A stretch of 64,000 nt of DNA from Perognathus longimembris pacificus (GCF_023159225.1 NC_063174.1:42834191-42898190); one strand, 5' to 3'; counted from the stretch's first letter, positions 1 through 10,458 are shown. The notes: generated from the sequence alone by a model not told the origin. Program-made: numbers and translations.

Positions 1-282
1 CCCCCCAGATATACCCCAAAGGCGGGCACAAGAGAGGGGCCCCTGATTGGTCCCAAGTGGCTGTCCCTCAAATGATGTCAGGAGACTTCCTTTGTGGGCA
101 GAGGTCCAGCCCCCTATGGATGGGCCCCTGGGGTATCCCTCCGCCATAGCACACGTGCTAGCCCCAGGGACAGGGGCTTCTCTTCCTGTTAAAGACAGGA
201 AGGGGAGGGACAGGCCGAGGTCAGCTGTGGCCCCTTAAAGGTGCAGCTGACCCCAACAAGAAGTGTCCAAATTCCCTTCTTC

Positions 283-720
283 AAGTTGGTGCACACTTAT
301 AATCCAGGCTCTCAGAGGCTGAGGCTGGAGGATTTTGAGGTCAAGCTTAAACCGTGCTGAACAGCAAGACCTTGGGTCAAAAACAAGAACCAGAACCAGC
401 CAAGTGCTGTGGCTTACTACTATAATCCTAGCTACTTGGGAAGCTGAGGTGTCAAAATCACAGTTTGAGGCTAGCCAGGACAGATATTCACGAGACTCCT
501 TCTCATCAAGAGCTGGGTGCACTGGCTCACACCTATCATCCCAGCAACATGGAGGCTGAGATGGGTGGGATGTTGCCTCCAGGAAAACTGGGGCAAAATC
601 TTTGGAACACTTCATCTCTATGGAAGAAGGTGGACACAGTGTCACATGCCTGCCATCTTATAGGAAGTGCAAAGTAGGGTAATGGTGGTACAAGCCCACT
701 GGGGAAAAAAAGCAAGACTC
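283..720 (+). repeat. Cluster of decayed 7SL/B1-like SINE fragments
   Basis: Three consecutive stretches (about 283-380, 400-500 and 508-720) each resemble the 7SL-derived left arm seen elsewhere in the window: a 'gtggctcac..cctataatcc..gctact..gaggctgag' pattern followed by an A-rich tail. They are heavily diverged and no target-site duplications are visible. The open reading frames here are by-products of the repeats and are not genes. Confidence 0.6.
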
Positions 721-742
721 TATCTCAAAATAATCAGTTCAG

Positions 743-945
743 GTGCTGGGGATATGGCCTAGTGGCAAGAGTGCTTGCCTTGTATACATGAGGCCCTGGG
801 TTCAATTCCCCAGCACCACATATACAGAAAACGGCCAGAAGTGGCGCTGTGGTTCAAGTGGCAGAGTGCTAGCCTTGAGCAAAAAGAAGCCAGGGACAGT
901 GCTCAGGCCCTGAGTTCAAGGCCCAGGACTGGCCAAAAAAAAAAA
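743..945 (+). mobile_element. IDL-Geo dimeric SINE, young copy
   Basis: The left ID-like monomer contains a pol III B box (GGTTCAATTCC) and ends at 'caccacatatacagaaaa'. The right Geo monomer (ggccagaagtggcgctgtgg ... ggactggcc) follows, then an oligo-A tail. The element is flanked by an 11-bp direct repeat AATCAGTTCAG (732-742 and 945-955), which is a target-site duplication from L1-type retrotransposition. Confidence 0.9.
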
Positions 946-1446
946 ATCAGTTCAGAAAGCAGAGGGCATGGCTCAGCAACCGTGAAGAGCCCTGACTAAC
1001 AAGCACAGAGCACTGAGATCAAAGCCCAGTACTGCCGAGACAGAGTCAATGACAAAGACAAAGACAGATTTCCCTACTATAGGAGAGCCTTCTCCCATCC
1101 ATTGTGGCCTCATTTTAATTTGATTTTCATTTTACATATGTGAAGACCTTGTTTCTAATCAAGGTCACATCCACAGTTGGGCATGGATATAGAAGTCTAA
1201 TGCTCAAGCCAGTATGTGGTCAGGGCTGTTATGGGGCTAAAGAGGTGGAGTGGTAGATGTACCACCTCATAAGGAGAAGGAAAACGGCTAGCCCAGTTCC
1301 TTACTGCCTGGCAGGGAGGGAACTGCTTGCTGTATTTCCTGGGCAGGGATTGCTAACAGCCCTCACCCACTGAGACACCTAGAACTCAGCCTCCTCTAAA
1401 CTCCATAAGAGCAGACTCATAATGGTCTCACACAGACACATACATA

Positions 1447-1448
<2 letters not shown>

Positions 1449-1503
<55 letters not shown>
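1449..1503. repeat. (CA)n microsatellite
   Basis: About 27 uninterrupted CA dinucleotides. It is not obviously attached to a SINE tail. Confidence 0.97.
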
Positions 1504-1505
<2 letters not shown>

Positions 1506-2012
1506 GCATCATTCCATGGCTCTCCCAGGGCAGCACCCTTGGGTTCCAAATCAGGAAGCAGGGCAGATAGGTGTCTGCATGGGGGCTTCAGTCTACCTGG
1601 AGCTAAATCTCATGGCTCCAAGCTAGAAGGACTGTCAGGGGAGGCCAGAGCCTGGCAAAACTGCAGGTTGTTCCCCACTGCACTCTTCTTCCTGCCTCCC
1701 TGACAGCCCTGCTTTGCTCAGGACCCCAGCTACTTCTACTGGGCAACTGCTTCTGGGGCCTGTGCACCCCATGGGGCTACAAAATGTCTCCCCTGGCTCC
1801 TCGCAGCGGCTGCCTGGCTAGCCAAGCCTCGGGGTCCGGGGGTATACCTGGGATCAACCAGGATCCGTAATTGGACTGTTGTTCTTTCATTTTACCACGT
1901 CGCAGCGTGCAGATTATAGACACCACATGCTATAGATTTCCTGTCAGAGCTCATGAATCAAGCCCTACTGTCTTATTTACTGCTGCTAGCGGCTGTGAAT
2001 AACATCGGCTCC

Positions 2013-2013
<1 letters not shown>

Positions 2014-2070
<57 letters not shown>
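2014..2070. repeat. (CA)n microsatellite
   Basis: About 28 perfect CA repeats, one of several long polymorphism-prone tracts in the first 4 kb. Confidence 0.97.
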
Positions 2071-2074
<4 letters not shown>

Positions 2075-2404
2075 CATGTGCTTGTGTGAAAAGCCTGCAG
2101 AGCTGGGCCAAGGCCGGGCCCCACACTCCTCTGTGGGGCTGTGGAGGAAGGGAGGCTCCCCAGGGCTTCATTCTGGACCCCAGTCTGTTTGGAGTGAGCA
2201 CAGGAGCCTGGTCATGGGGCCACTGCCTTGCCCTATAGAAGATGGCTCTGTTCACACTTCATCTTTCCTCACCAGGTTAGGGTTACTTCTGGGTGCTTAA
2301 GTAAGAGCCCAGTGGAACTAAACTGCTAGTGGTAGATCTATGGCTATACATGTAGGGAGTGAGAATGGACTAATGTTGTACAGATCCACGCACGGCCTGC
2401 TACT

Positions 2405-2485
2405 ACTTGTACAGCTCTGGGCCAGTTATGTGTTTCCTGGATCTTGGTTTCCACATCTGTAAAATGGAGGTGACAACAGTATTTA
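2405..2485 (+). repeat. MIR-like fragment
   Basis: The stretch reads 'gggccagttatgtg...ccacatctgtaaaatggaggtgacaacag', matching the conserved MIR core (tctgtaaaatggggataat). The (GT)n tract begins immediately after it. Confidence 0.55.

Positions 2486-2487
<2 letters not shown>

Positions 2488-2533
<46 letters not shown>
2488..2533. repeat. (GT)n microsatellite
   Basis: About 23 GT units lying between a MIR-like fragment and an LTR-like fragment. Confidence 0.97.
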
Positions 2534-2534
<1 letters not shown>

Positions 2535-2535
2535 T

Positions 2536-2890
2536 CTAGGGATCCTCAAAGGCCCATGTGTGAAAGCCGTGGTCCCAGGGTGGCACTATTGGGGGTGCTG
2601 GAAACTTTAGGAGGTGGAGCCCAGTGGGAAGTCTTTAGATTATTGGAGATATTCCCATAACTGTGGGACTCCCATCTCGTTCTTGTTCTTTTGCTTCTTG
2701 GCCACAAGCTGAACAGTTTTGTTCTGCCTCATACTTCCACCATGATGTATTACTCACCTCAGGCCCAGAGCAAAGGGGTCAGATGTCGTGGACTGAAACC
2801 TACAAACTTGTGAGCAGAATCAGACCTTTCACTCTATGAGTTGATGTATCTCAGCCGTTATTTGTCACAGTGGTAGAAAGCTATCATCCT
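2536..2890 (+). mobile_element. MaLR-type solo LTR remnant
   Basis: The order of motifs resembles mammalian MaLR LTRs: 'aggaggtggagcccagtggga', then a tract like 'gggactcccatctc...ttgcttcttggc', then 'cttccaccatgatgtatt', 'ggactgaaacct' and a terminal 'gtcacagtggtagaaagct'. No internal retroviral coding region is present. The subfamily cannot be assigned by eye. Confidence 0.5.
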
Positions 2891-2935
2891 GAGCCCACTC
2901 AGATCATCTGCCCAGCAACTCTTTCAAATGTATAC

Positions 2936-3075
2936 CACTCCATTTTGCATATAAAGTACCCAAGGCTCAAAAAACAGTTAAATAAATTGCCCAGTGTTGC
3001 ATAGCTAACTTAGGCAATAGAGCCAGAACTCAAATCTAGCTGTGCCTGATCTAGATGTCTAGAGCATTTCCATGA
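2936..3075 (-). repeat. MIR SINE, reverse orientation
   Basis: The plus strand shows the reverse complement of MIR: 'ccattttgcatat...aaattgcccagtgttgcatagctaacttaggcaatagagccagaactcaaatc'. It is an ancient, diverged copy. Confidence 0.65.
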
Positions 3076-3496
3076 GGCTTGCCTTAAATAAATAGGTTAA
3101 GAAGCATAGAGATCGGAGCAAATAGTTCAGAGTCCACAACGGGGATTAAAGGACAGATGTTCATCCTCCCCATGGAGCTTCAACCTGACCATCTTCCTTG
3201 GAACTTCTTAGAATTTTGCCTTTTTGAATAGAGTCTCGGTATCCCTTGTGGCATCTGTGCAGACATGGCCCACATGTGTCTAATCCACTGATCTCTCCAC
3301 ATCTGATGACTCTGGTCAGGAAGCTTTTGGATGGACAAATGGACAGATGGCTTTCAGGGTATCCTTACAGATTTCATAAGAACAATGCCTGGGTAGTTTA
3401 AACTGAATGCCTATTGTGTTTCTCGTCGAATCTCTATAGCTCAGGACCCTTCAAGGTGACATCGGCCTGGGACAACCATTAAAATGCAAACTTCAA

Positions 3497-3701
3497 GCTG
3501 AGTACTGGTGGCTTACTAGTAATCCTTGCTACTCAGGAGACTGAGATCTGAGGATTTGGGTTCAAAGCCAGCTCAGGCAGGAAAGTCCATAAGACTCTTA
3601 CCTCCAGTAAACTTCTAAAACTTGAGCAAAAAAATAAAAAGCTCAGCGTAACAGCATTCAAGCCCTGAGTTCAGGTCCCAGGACAAGAGCGCACGTGTAC
3701 A

Positions 3702-3733
<32 letters not shown>
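3497..3733 (+). mobile_element. Composite SINE (7SL-like arm + Geo arm) with CA tail
   Basis: The 7SL-like arm begins 'gctgagtactggtggcttac' and is followed by 'ctcaggagactgagatctg', 'cttacctccagtaaac' and a shortened Geo arm (agccctgagttcaggtccca). The 3' tail has become a (CA)n microsatellite at about 3699-3733. Confidence 0.75.
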
Positions 3734-3917
3734 TTACACTCCTTCAGCTTAAAGGGAGGTGTTGGGATTCTAACAAAGCCCCCTGGAGGGCCTTTCCCTC
3801 AGGCTCAGGGTAGACCCAGCCAGACAAGTTCAATATGGTTGACTACAATTGGCTGGTAAGAGGCCTCACTTGGAAGTTCACGCTTCTATCCTCATGAAAA
3901 GTCAAATCCATAGCTCC

Positions 3918-4056
3918 ACACATAGCTTTTTGGTCATTGATTGGAGACTAGCCTCAAAGACTTTTCTGCCTGAGCTGACTTCAAACTGTGATCCTCAGAT
4001 CTCAGCCTCCTGAGTAGCCAGCATTACAAGTGTGAGCCACCAGCACCCTGCTCTGT
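3918..4056 (-). mobile_element. Composite SINE, 7SL-like arm only
   Basis: The reverse complement of the 7SL-like arm is recognisable as 'tcagatctcagcctcctgag', 'gtagccagcattacaagtg' and 'tgagccaccagcacc', preceded by the linker 'tgattggagactag'. The Geo arm is missing or decayed. Confidence 0.7.
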
Positions 4057-4960
4057 GTCCTTTTTGAAGGTGGTTTCAGTCACAGCCACCACAGGTAGAA
4101 TTCAGACCCCCTGTGTTCTCAAATCTTACGTCAGGAAAGAAGACCAGCAGCCTTCCCATGTTCTGGGCTGTTCTTTGTCCCTAGCAGTCACCTATGTTAG
4201 ACCTGAGCCTTCTTGGCCAGTTCCATTCTAACAGACTATGTGGCTCCTGGGAAAGTGGTTGTTTAGTACCTTGGTCCCTCCAGTTCAAATCCATCCTGAT
4301 CCACAGGTATATTGCCTGTGTTAAATAAATGTAGGTGAAGGGTGGTGGAATTTGGAGGTGTCATCTGAGGCTTGGGGCTTCTGAACGTGGTGCAATTGAT
4401 TTTACCTAGGGCCTGACATACCCCTCGTGTTGCCCTATCAGGCCCCCTTTGCCTGGAAAGGGGGTCTCACAGTTTTCTTTCCCCCAAAAGGAGAAAGCCC
4501 CAATGGGCACCAGGCCTCTGGGCAGGGCATACATCATTTGAATGGGAACCATCTGTCCTACAGGGTGACGCTCCCCTCCAGGCCAGCCCAAGTCATCTCT
4601 AAACAGCCCTCCACAAACAAGCTTGGTCTGCACCCAGAGGAAATGCTTCATCCTCAAATGTAATTGTGTCTGGGGAGCTGTCCTCTGCCACTAGGCAGGT
4701 CACAAGCCAACGAGTGAGTCAGCGCATCCGGGCAGAGTTAATTAAAGCATCGAAGGCTGGCAGGGCAGCTGGAGTCCAGGGCTCTGAGCTGCCACAGAGA
4801 GGGCTCCATCCGAATGGGGCTCCCTCTGTACTCCACTGAGCGTCAAAAGTACCCACGGGCACGAAAGGGGTGGTCTGGACCTGTGGGAGAAACAGAGTCA
4901 GAGTCAAGGCCTCGGTGGATTTCCACACTAGTGCGATGTAATGGTATAAATTGGTGGCTT
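4057..4960. other. Non-repetitive flank, no gene recognised
   Basis: This is mixed-composition DNA with no recognisable repeat and no credible exon. Opposing-strand reading frames overlap at 4406-4663, but neither shows a known domain. The stretch is a possible conserved non-coding segment. Confidence 0.4.
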
Positions 4961-4963
4961 CAT

Positions 4964-5095
4964 TAGCCAGCCAGGTGGGGTGGTATACACCTGTAATTCC
5001 AGCACTCAAGAGACAGAGACGGGAGAATCAGGAGTTCAATGCCAGCCTGGACTATGGAGTGAGACTCTGTCTCAAAAAGCAAAACAATAAAAATT
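4964..5095 (+). mobile_element. B1-like monomeric SINE
   Basis: The stretch 'ccaggtggggtggtatacac' and 'ctgtaattccagcactcaag' leads to 'gagactctgtctcaaaaagc' and an A-rich end. This is the classical 7SL-derived B1 layout without a Geo arm. Confidence 0.75.
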
Positions 5096-5537
5096 GAGTT
5101 TCTCTGATTGCTCAGAGTTCCACATGCAGTACCCACACATCATCAAGAGCTTCCTGAGACTTCAGTGTGCCAGAAGGGATGGGTTTGTCTAGGAGGGGAA
5201 GGTAACTAACTCCCTTAGATTGCCATGAACTTGAAAAGGTGTCGCCGCACTACAGACACCCAAGACACAGCAGGGTAACACCAAGCAGACACTTGGTTGA
5301 CAGCTCTCAGTGGATGAATGTGTTTATACTCGCCAACTGAGGTCTATCTGAATGGCCAACAGGTGGTTTGCTAAGAAAAAAATAGGAAGCGATGTGTTAC
5401 TGGAAGGAAAGGAGAGCAATGTATTCATGAAGGCAAGCAGACATGGAGCCTGCTTTCCACCAGTGGGTGTCTAGTGCCAGGGGCAACTCGTGGCTCTGCT
5501 TGGCACTCACTGAAAGTTTGTTTAATGATACACTGAT

Positions 5538-5672
5538 AGAGAAGAAAAGAGGAAAGGAAGGAAGAAAGGGAAGAAGGAAAGGAAAGAGGGGGAGGGTAAG
5601 AAAGAGGGAGGTAAAGGAAGAAGGAAGTAAAGGTTAAGAGGGATAAGAAAAGGGATGGGGAAATGGATAGGC
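5538..5672. repeat. Purine-rich GGAA/GAAA tract
   Basis: About 130 bases are almost purely A and G on the plus strand, with irregular GGAA and GAAA units. It is low-complexity sequence and the lysine/arginine-rich frame through it is not a gene. Confidence 0.85.
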
Positions 5673-5720
5673 TCAGGACAAAAGAGGTAGCTTTGCAGCT
5701 AGGAAAATGCTAGTGAGTCG

Positions 5721-5943
5721 TTTTTTTTTTTGTTGTTTTTTGGGTTTTTTTTGTTGTTGTTTTTATCAGTTGTAGGGCCTGAACTCAGGGCCTGAGTGCT
5801 GTCCCTGAGCCTCTTTGAGTTCAAGGCTAGTGCTCTACCACTTGAGCCACAGTGCCACTTCTGGCTTTTTCTATATATGTGGTGCTGAGGGTTCATGAAT
5901 GCGAGGCAAGTATTCTACCACTAGGCTATATTCCCAGCCCCCC
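5721..5943 (-). mobile_element. IDL-Geo SINE, reverse
   Basis: It starts with a T/G-rich tail, followed by the reverse complement of Geo (ggcctgaactcagggcctga ... accacttgagccacagtgcc). The reverse ID-like monomer then ends with 'ctaggctatattcccagccc'. It is an older copy. Confidence 0.8.
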
Positions 5944-5947
5944 ACTT

Positions 5948-6083
5948 TCAGTTTTTGAGTGGTTAATTGGAGATAAGAGTCCCACGGGGATTTTTCTGCC
6001 TTGTCTGGCCTTGAACCTCGATCCTCAGGTCTTAGCCTGTTGAGTAACTAGGATTATAGGCATGAGCCACCAGCACTTGGCTT
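5948..6083 (-). mobile_element. Composite SINE, 7SL-like arm
   Basis: The reverse 7SL-like arm is seen as 'ttaattggagataagagtcc', 'gttgagtaactaggattata' and 'gcatgagccaccagcac'. It abuts the preceding IDL-Geo copy, which suggests sequential insertion. Confidence 0.75.
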
Positions 6084-6139
6084 CTGGTGAGTCTTTGGAA
6101 TTGCAGCTAAAGTTTGATGTGAACCATAGTATTCTTTTA

Positions 6140-6370
6140 TTGTGGGGAGAGAGAACTAGTCCTAGAGTTTGATCTCGAGGCCTGGGTGCAGTCTCTGAGC
6201 GTTTGTACTTTAGGCTTGAGCCATGGCTCACTTCTGGCTTTCTTTTTGGTGGTTACTTGAAGATAAGTGTCTCCCAGACTTTCCGGTCTGTGTTAGTTTT
6301 GAACCACAATCCTCAGATCTCAGCCTCCTGAGTAGCTAGGATTACAGACATGAGTCACCATTGCCTGTGA
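6140..6370 (-). mobile_element. Composite SINE, reverse
   Basis: The reverse Geo arm (aggcctgggtgcagtctctg ... gagccatggctcacttctgg) is followed by the reverse 7SL-like arm (gatctcagcctcctgagtag). It is the third of four minus-strand SINE segments stacked at 5.7-6.6 kb. Confidence 0.8.
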
Positions 6371-6383
6371 CTGAACCATATAT

Positions 6384-6624
6384 GTTTTTTTTCTTGGTTG
6401 GTGGTGGGGCTTGAACTCAGGGCCTGGGTACTGTCCCTGAGCTCTTTCACTCAAGGCTTGCACTCTACCACTGTGAGCCACAGCACCACTTCTGGTTTGC
6501 TGGTGGTTAGTTGGAAATAATGGCCTCAAGGACTTTCCTGCCCGGGCTGACTTGGAACCATAATCCTCAGATCTCAGCCTCCTGAGCAGCTAGGATTACA
6601 GGCGTGAGCCACCTGTGCCCAGCC
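6384..6624 (-). mobile_element. Composite SINE, reverse, near full length
   Basis: A T-rich tail, a reverse Geo arm (ggcttgaactcagggcctgg) and a reverse 7SL-like arm ending 'gcgtgagccacctgtgccca' are all present. The copy is nearly complete. Confidence 0.85.
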
Positions 6625-7705
6625 ATAGCATTCTTCAGACCACTTCTCGCCCATTTCTCAGGTACCTATCTGTGTGGGAGGCAAATGTCCTCCTAGTGGA
6701 AATACACTCTGGAGCACTTACCTGCCTCCCCTAAGCTCTGGAGTATCTACCCCAGGGGCATTTCCAGGCCAGAGTGCTCTCCCTTCCTAGACAGAATACC
6801 TGTCTCCATCATAGCCCGCTTTCCCCCTTGTAAACTGGGCTAAACAATTGAGGCCTTTACTTGACCCCAAAGTGTATCTGTGGGTAGCCATGAGCCCAGC
6901 CCAGCCCCCTCTGATCATGGAAGGCACAGAACTAGACACACGGCAGTTTAGAACAATGCTGCCTTTGCCAAGTTCACCCTCTTCCTGGGGCCACAGGCCT
7001 GTGCATCTAGATGTCTGTGTGTCCAGAGGCCCATGTATGAGTTGAGCACTCCCCGAAATGATGTGCGAAGGCCTAGAGGTGCCACAGTCCCCAGATGGCA
7101 GGGACATGATTAGCTCCTTTTGAGCCTGCAGAATGGTCCCCGGCTTTGAGATTCAGTGACTTGTTCCTTTCCACAACCTCCTAAGCCAAGCGGATCAATA
7201 TTGTGTCGCTGGGAACTGGAGCGCTCCACTGAGCTGGGCACGGGTGACAGCTATATTGAGGCTTGTTGTGGGTGACTGCTGCGTGAGAGAGGCTAGGCTG
7301 TGCTGCCCCCCGGGGCTGATGACCTCTGCCTGCCACTGTCACAGGCCACCTGGACACAGTGGGATGACTAACACTATGCTGCCTCTCCCTTTGTCCCTGT
7401 CCCTCTCCGGGAAACAACAGTACATCAGTGACAAGAGGCCTTGGCAATGCCGAGTGAGTGAGGCTGGAGGACTTGGGACTGACAGGTGACATGCAGGGGC
7501 TGGGCACACCTGCCTGCCATCTGTTTTGCCTCCGCCAGCTGCACACACCGTTGTCATCCTGACTGAACCCATGGGTTGCCTGGGTCAGGCTGAGGACAGC
7601 AAGAGTGACACTGGCGGCCGCAGCTCGGGCTGGAGGTCATTGGTGGTCAGTAGGTACCGTGGGGTTAACCCTGACCCTGGGGGAGCACTGTGGGGAATCG
7701 TAGGA
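6625..7705. other. SINE-free flank, no gene recognised
   Basis: About 1.1 kb of unique-looking sequence. Overlapping frames on both strands at 6787-7107 and 7181-7572 have no recognisable domain, no convincing splice boundaries and no conserved family signature. I treat it as intergenic DNA. Confidence 0.45.
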
Positions 7706-7708
7706 TGC

Positions 7709-7800
7709 CAGCAGGGCATGGCAGCTCATGCCTGCCATCTCAGCTGCTTAGGAGGCAGAGATGGGATGGTCTTGGTTTCAAGGCTTCAATAAATAAATAA
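7709..7800 (+). mobile_element. B1-like SINE fragment
   Basis: The fragment reads 'agggcatggcagctcatgcc', 'tgccatctcagctgcttagg', 'aggcagagatggg', then an (AATA)n tail. Confidence 0.65.
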
Positions 7801-7827
7801 ATATAAGAAAAATTGGAGGAGGGCGGG

Positions 7828-7905
7828 GGGGGTGTAATTTCAAGTGGTAGAGCACTTATCTAGTATGTGCAAGGCCTTAGGTTCAATCCTCAGTACTGAA
7901 AGGAA
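7828..7905 (+). mobile_element. ID-like SINE monomer
   Basis: A tRNA-like unit is visible: an A-box region (tttcaagtggtagagcac), 'ttatctagtatgtgcaagg' and a B-box region (taggttcaatcctcag). This older monomer lacks a Geo arm. It is followed by a short GGA-rich stretch. Confidence 0.7.
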
Positions 7906-7984
7906 GGAGCAGGAGGAGCAGGAGGAGATTATGATGATGAGCCCACCATTCCCCTGAATGGAAACACCATTAAGTTATTAAAGT

Positions 7985-8402
7985 AGTTTCCTAGGATACT
8001 TCCACCAATGTCCTACAACACTGAGTGGCTTAGAATGACAAGGGCAGTGTTTTACCTCGCCGCTCATGCTAGATGTCCACGATGAAGGTGCTGGCAGGAC
8101 CATGCGCCTTCTGGAGCTGGAGGCAGAGCCTTCCACTTCCCGCCTCACCTCCTCTGGGAGCTGTCAGTCATTGGCACTTCCGGGCTGGCAAGGACAACAT
8201 TTCCTGCAACCCCAGTGTCACATGCACACAGACTCTGGCTCTCCCTTCTAAGAGGACAGCAGCACTGCTCCAATGGGACCGAGCCTGGACTTGATTACAC
8301 CTGCAGCCACCCAGTTTTCCAATGAGCGCCCCTTCTCACATACCCAGGGTTAAGACTTCAGCATATTAGTTTGGGAAATCCAATTCAACCCTCCACAATA
8401 AT
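7985..8402 (-). mobile_element. MLT1-like LTR remnant, reverse
   Basis: Collinear similarity to a reverse-oriented MLT1-type LTR is seen: 'caacactgagtggcttagaa', a GC-richer middle, 'cttgattacacctgcag', then 'agggttaagacttcagcata' and 'aattcaaccctccacaata'. No coding region remains. The subfamily is not certain. Confidence 0.55.
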
Positions 8403-8594
8403 CAAGTCTCTGGCCTTCTGGAGGAAAGTCAGAATGATCACATCAGCCATGTTACCATACACAAAGAGATTGTTTCCTTTCCATTCTGAGTGCATGGCCT
8501 CCTCCCCTAAACCCCAGCCCTTATAGTTGCTGAAAGGATGGAAACTTGAAGATAGCCAGGGTTTGACTCATCTGTCCCGTTTCCTGTGGCCTCC

Positions 8595-8662
8595 TAGCAC
8601 CTAAACCATACCTGGCACATATTAGGTTGCATGGTATTTGTTGAATGCATAATAAATGAGTA
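8595..8662 (+). repeat. Possible MIR 3' end
   Basis: The stretch 'atacctggcacatattaggt', 'atttgttgaatgcataataa' resembles the MIR/L2 3' end (ctggcacatagtaggtgctca..ataaatg). Confidence 0.4.
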
Positions 8663-8849
8663 TATGGGGGTGGGAAAATCAATTCTCTCAGACTTTTCTT
8701 CCTCATCTGTGAGATGGGAAGAAAGGCGGGTGCACTGTGTACCTGATGGCGGATCAGGCATGATATGAATAAGTGTTCATAAGTGCTCCTTCAGTCAGCC
8801 GTGGCTGGGGGCCTTCCTTCCACAGCTAGTGGAAGTGGAGGTAAGCATA

Positions 8850-9000
8850 GGTTAGGGGCACAGGTTCTTGGAGCTGAATCCCAGCTCCGGCTCTGGCTTA
8901 GCTCTGTGAGCTCTAGCGCACCGAGGATCAGTTTCTCTGGCTGTAGAGTGGGGACAATAATATCTGCCCTCGGGGGTCGTGCTGGGGATCGAGTAAGTTT
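8850..9000 (+). repeat. MIR SINE
   Basis: The MIR body is recognisable in order: 'cttggagctgaatcccagct', 'ccggctctggcttagctct', 'gtgagctctagc', 'ggatcagtttctctggctg', 'tagagtggggacaataata'. It leads into the CpG-rich patch that follows. Confidence 0.75.
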
Positions 9001-9049
9001 GGCTTTTATTGGTGTCACTTTTCTGAGTCCTCAGCTCCTCCTGCTCGGG

Positions 9050-9410
9050 GCTGGATCACCCGGATCTATGCTCGGATTCGGTGCCAGCTCTGGGAATGCC
9101 ACCCTGCGCTCTTCTGGGCGTTCTGTGCACCGGAATGTTCACGGCGATGCGCGCGCCACCGCGGAGCGCACCAACCCCGAGCACCGCCTGCGCCCTCGCG
9201 CTCCGCAAACTCGGGGACCCCGTGCGCCCTCTGGTGGCACGCGACCGCAATGTAACGAGGGGAGGCTGGGTGCGCTCGAGCCTGACCGCACAGCGAGGAG
9301 CCCTTCCCTTCTCCTCCGCCACCTTCCCCTCTCACCCCGCGCCTTTGCATTTCCAATTGCCCTTGGCCTTGGCTTTCCTCCCACGGTTGCCTGTGCGGGG
9401 AAGGAAGGCA
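9050..9410. promoter_or_regulatory. Small isolated CpG-rich patch
   Basis: CpG dinucleotides are dense here (for example 'cggcgatgcgcgcgccaccg' around 9138-9160 and 'cgccctcgcgctccgc' near 9191) against CpG-poor flanks. Long frames occur on both strands, as expected from GC-rich sequence, and none resembles a known protein. A CTCF motif lies inside. It could be an unmethylated regulatory element or a distal alternative promoter. That role is inferred. Confidence 0.55.
9224..9240 (-). promoter_or_regulatory. CTCF-binding motif
   Basis: The plus strand reads GCGCCCTCTGGTGGC (9224-9238). Its reverse complement GCCACCAGAGGGCGC fits the core CTCF consensus CCASYAGRKGGCRS at every position. The motif points to the minus strand and lies inside a CpG-rich patch about 19 kb upstream of Esrrb exon 1. 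Occupancy is not shown. Confidence 0.75.
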
Positions 9411-9926
9411 GACTCCGCAAACGCCCTCATGTGCCTTCTTGGCCCTAAGAGAAGGAGGAAGGAAGGCAGCCCCCTCCCCATCCCTTTCATCAAGGAGTCT
9501 GAATTCTGCGGCCTCGGTGTAGGTCCCCTCACCCCCCAGCTCACCTGTCCCTGGATGCCACCCTGACCGACCTCGCTATCCACTGCGCTCTCCTTGGCAA
9601 ACTCTGTGGCCAGATCTTCCCTCCCCACCTCTCCACGCGTCTGGCTTCGCTTCGTGTTCCTGGTGCGCCCCTCACCACAGGCTGAGGGGCTGCTGCAAGT
9701 GGAGGGTATTCGTCCAGGGTCCCCTCTCCCCTCCCAGCACAGATGCCAGGCACCCCGGTCCTCACAGGATCAAGCTGTCCTCAAAGAGCGCCAGCCTCCT
9801 CCTGGAGATGGGGCTCCCCCTGGCCCTGGGAAGGTCCATCCACTTTAGAGATGGCAATGCCGAGGTCACCAGTGGGAAGGAAAGGGGTTGGTTCAACTCC
9901 ACACACGGAGCCAAGCAGACCAGTGT

Positions 9927-10172
9927 GCCAGCGGCTCACACTTGGCATCGTAGCTCCTCAGGAGGCTGAGATCAGAGGATCATAGTTCAAAGCCAGCCCA
10001 GACAGGAAAGTCTGTGAGACTCTTATCTCCAGTTAACCACCAGAAAACCGAAGTGGCGCTGTGGCTCAAGTGGCAGAGCGCCAGCCTGGAGCTGATCGTA
10101 TACAGCGCTGAAGCCCAGAGCTCAAGCCCCACAACTGACTGACATAAACAAAACAAAACAAAACAAAAAAAA
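9927..10172 (+). mobile_element. Composite SINE (7SL-like + Geo)
   Basis: The arms are 'cggctcacacttggcatcgt', 'ctcaggaggctgagatcaga', 'cttatctccagttaaccacc', then Geo 'gaagtggcgctgtggctcaa' and an (AAAAC)n tail. Confidence 0.85.
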
Positions 10173-10458
10173 AGAAAACAGAACAACAGATTGGTAAAAG
10201 ACAAGGATCAGGTGTGGGGGGGGGGGAACTGAAAGATCATGCAGGCCTCAGGCATGAAGAACTGTCCTCTGCAGTGGCCTTCTTTGCAGCTTAAAGCAGA
10301 AGTCAGTGGTCAGAAGCAGTGAAAACCCAGTAGGAGCCAGAGTTGAGGATGAGATGAAGGTAGACACAGCTGTCCGTGGCTCTCCAGGGCAGCTGGGGGG
10401 GGGGGGGGGAAGGGAACCCTGGGTACTGTGTGTCTGTCTGTCTGTTTGTTTCCCTAGG

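Noticed and set aside
1422..2300. Frames with long Thr-His or Val-Cys repeats
   Set aside because: They are translations of CA/GT microsatellites.
8783..9628. Long overlapping frames on both strands (up to 221 residues)
   Set aside because: They lie in the CpG-rich patch where stop codons are rare. No domain, no agreement between strands, and they begin inside a MIR.
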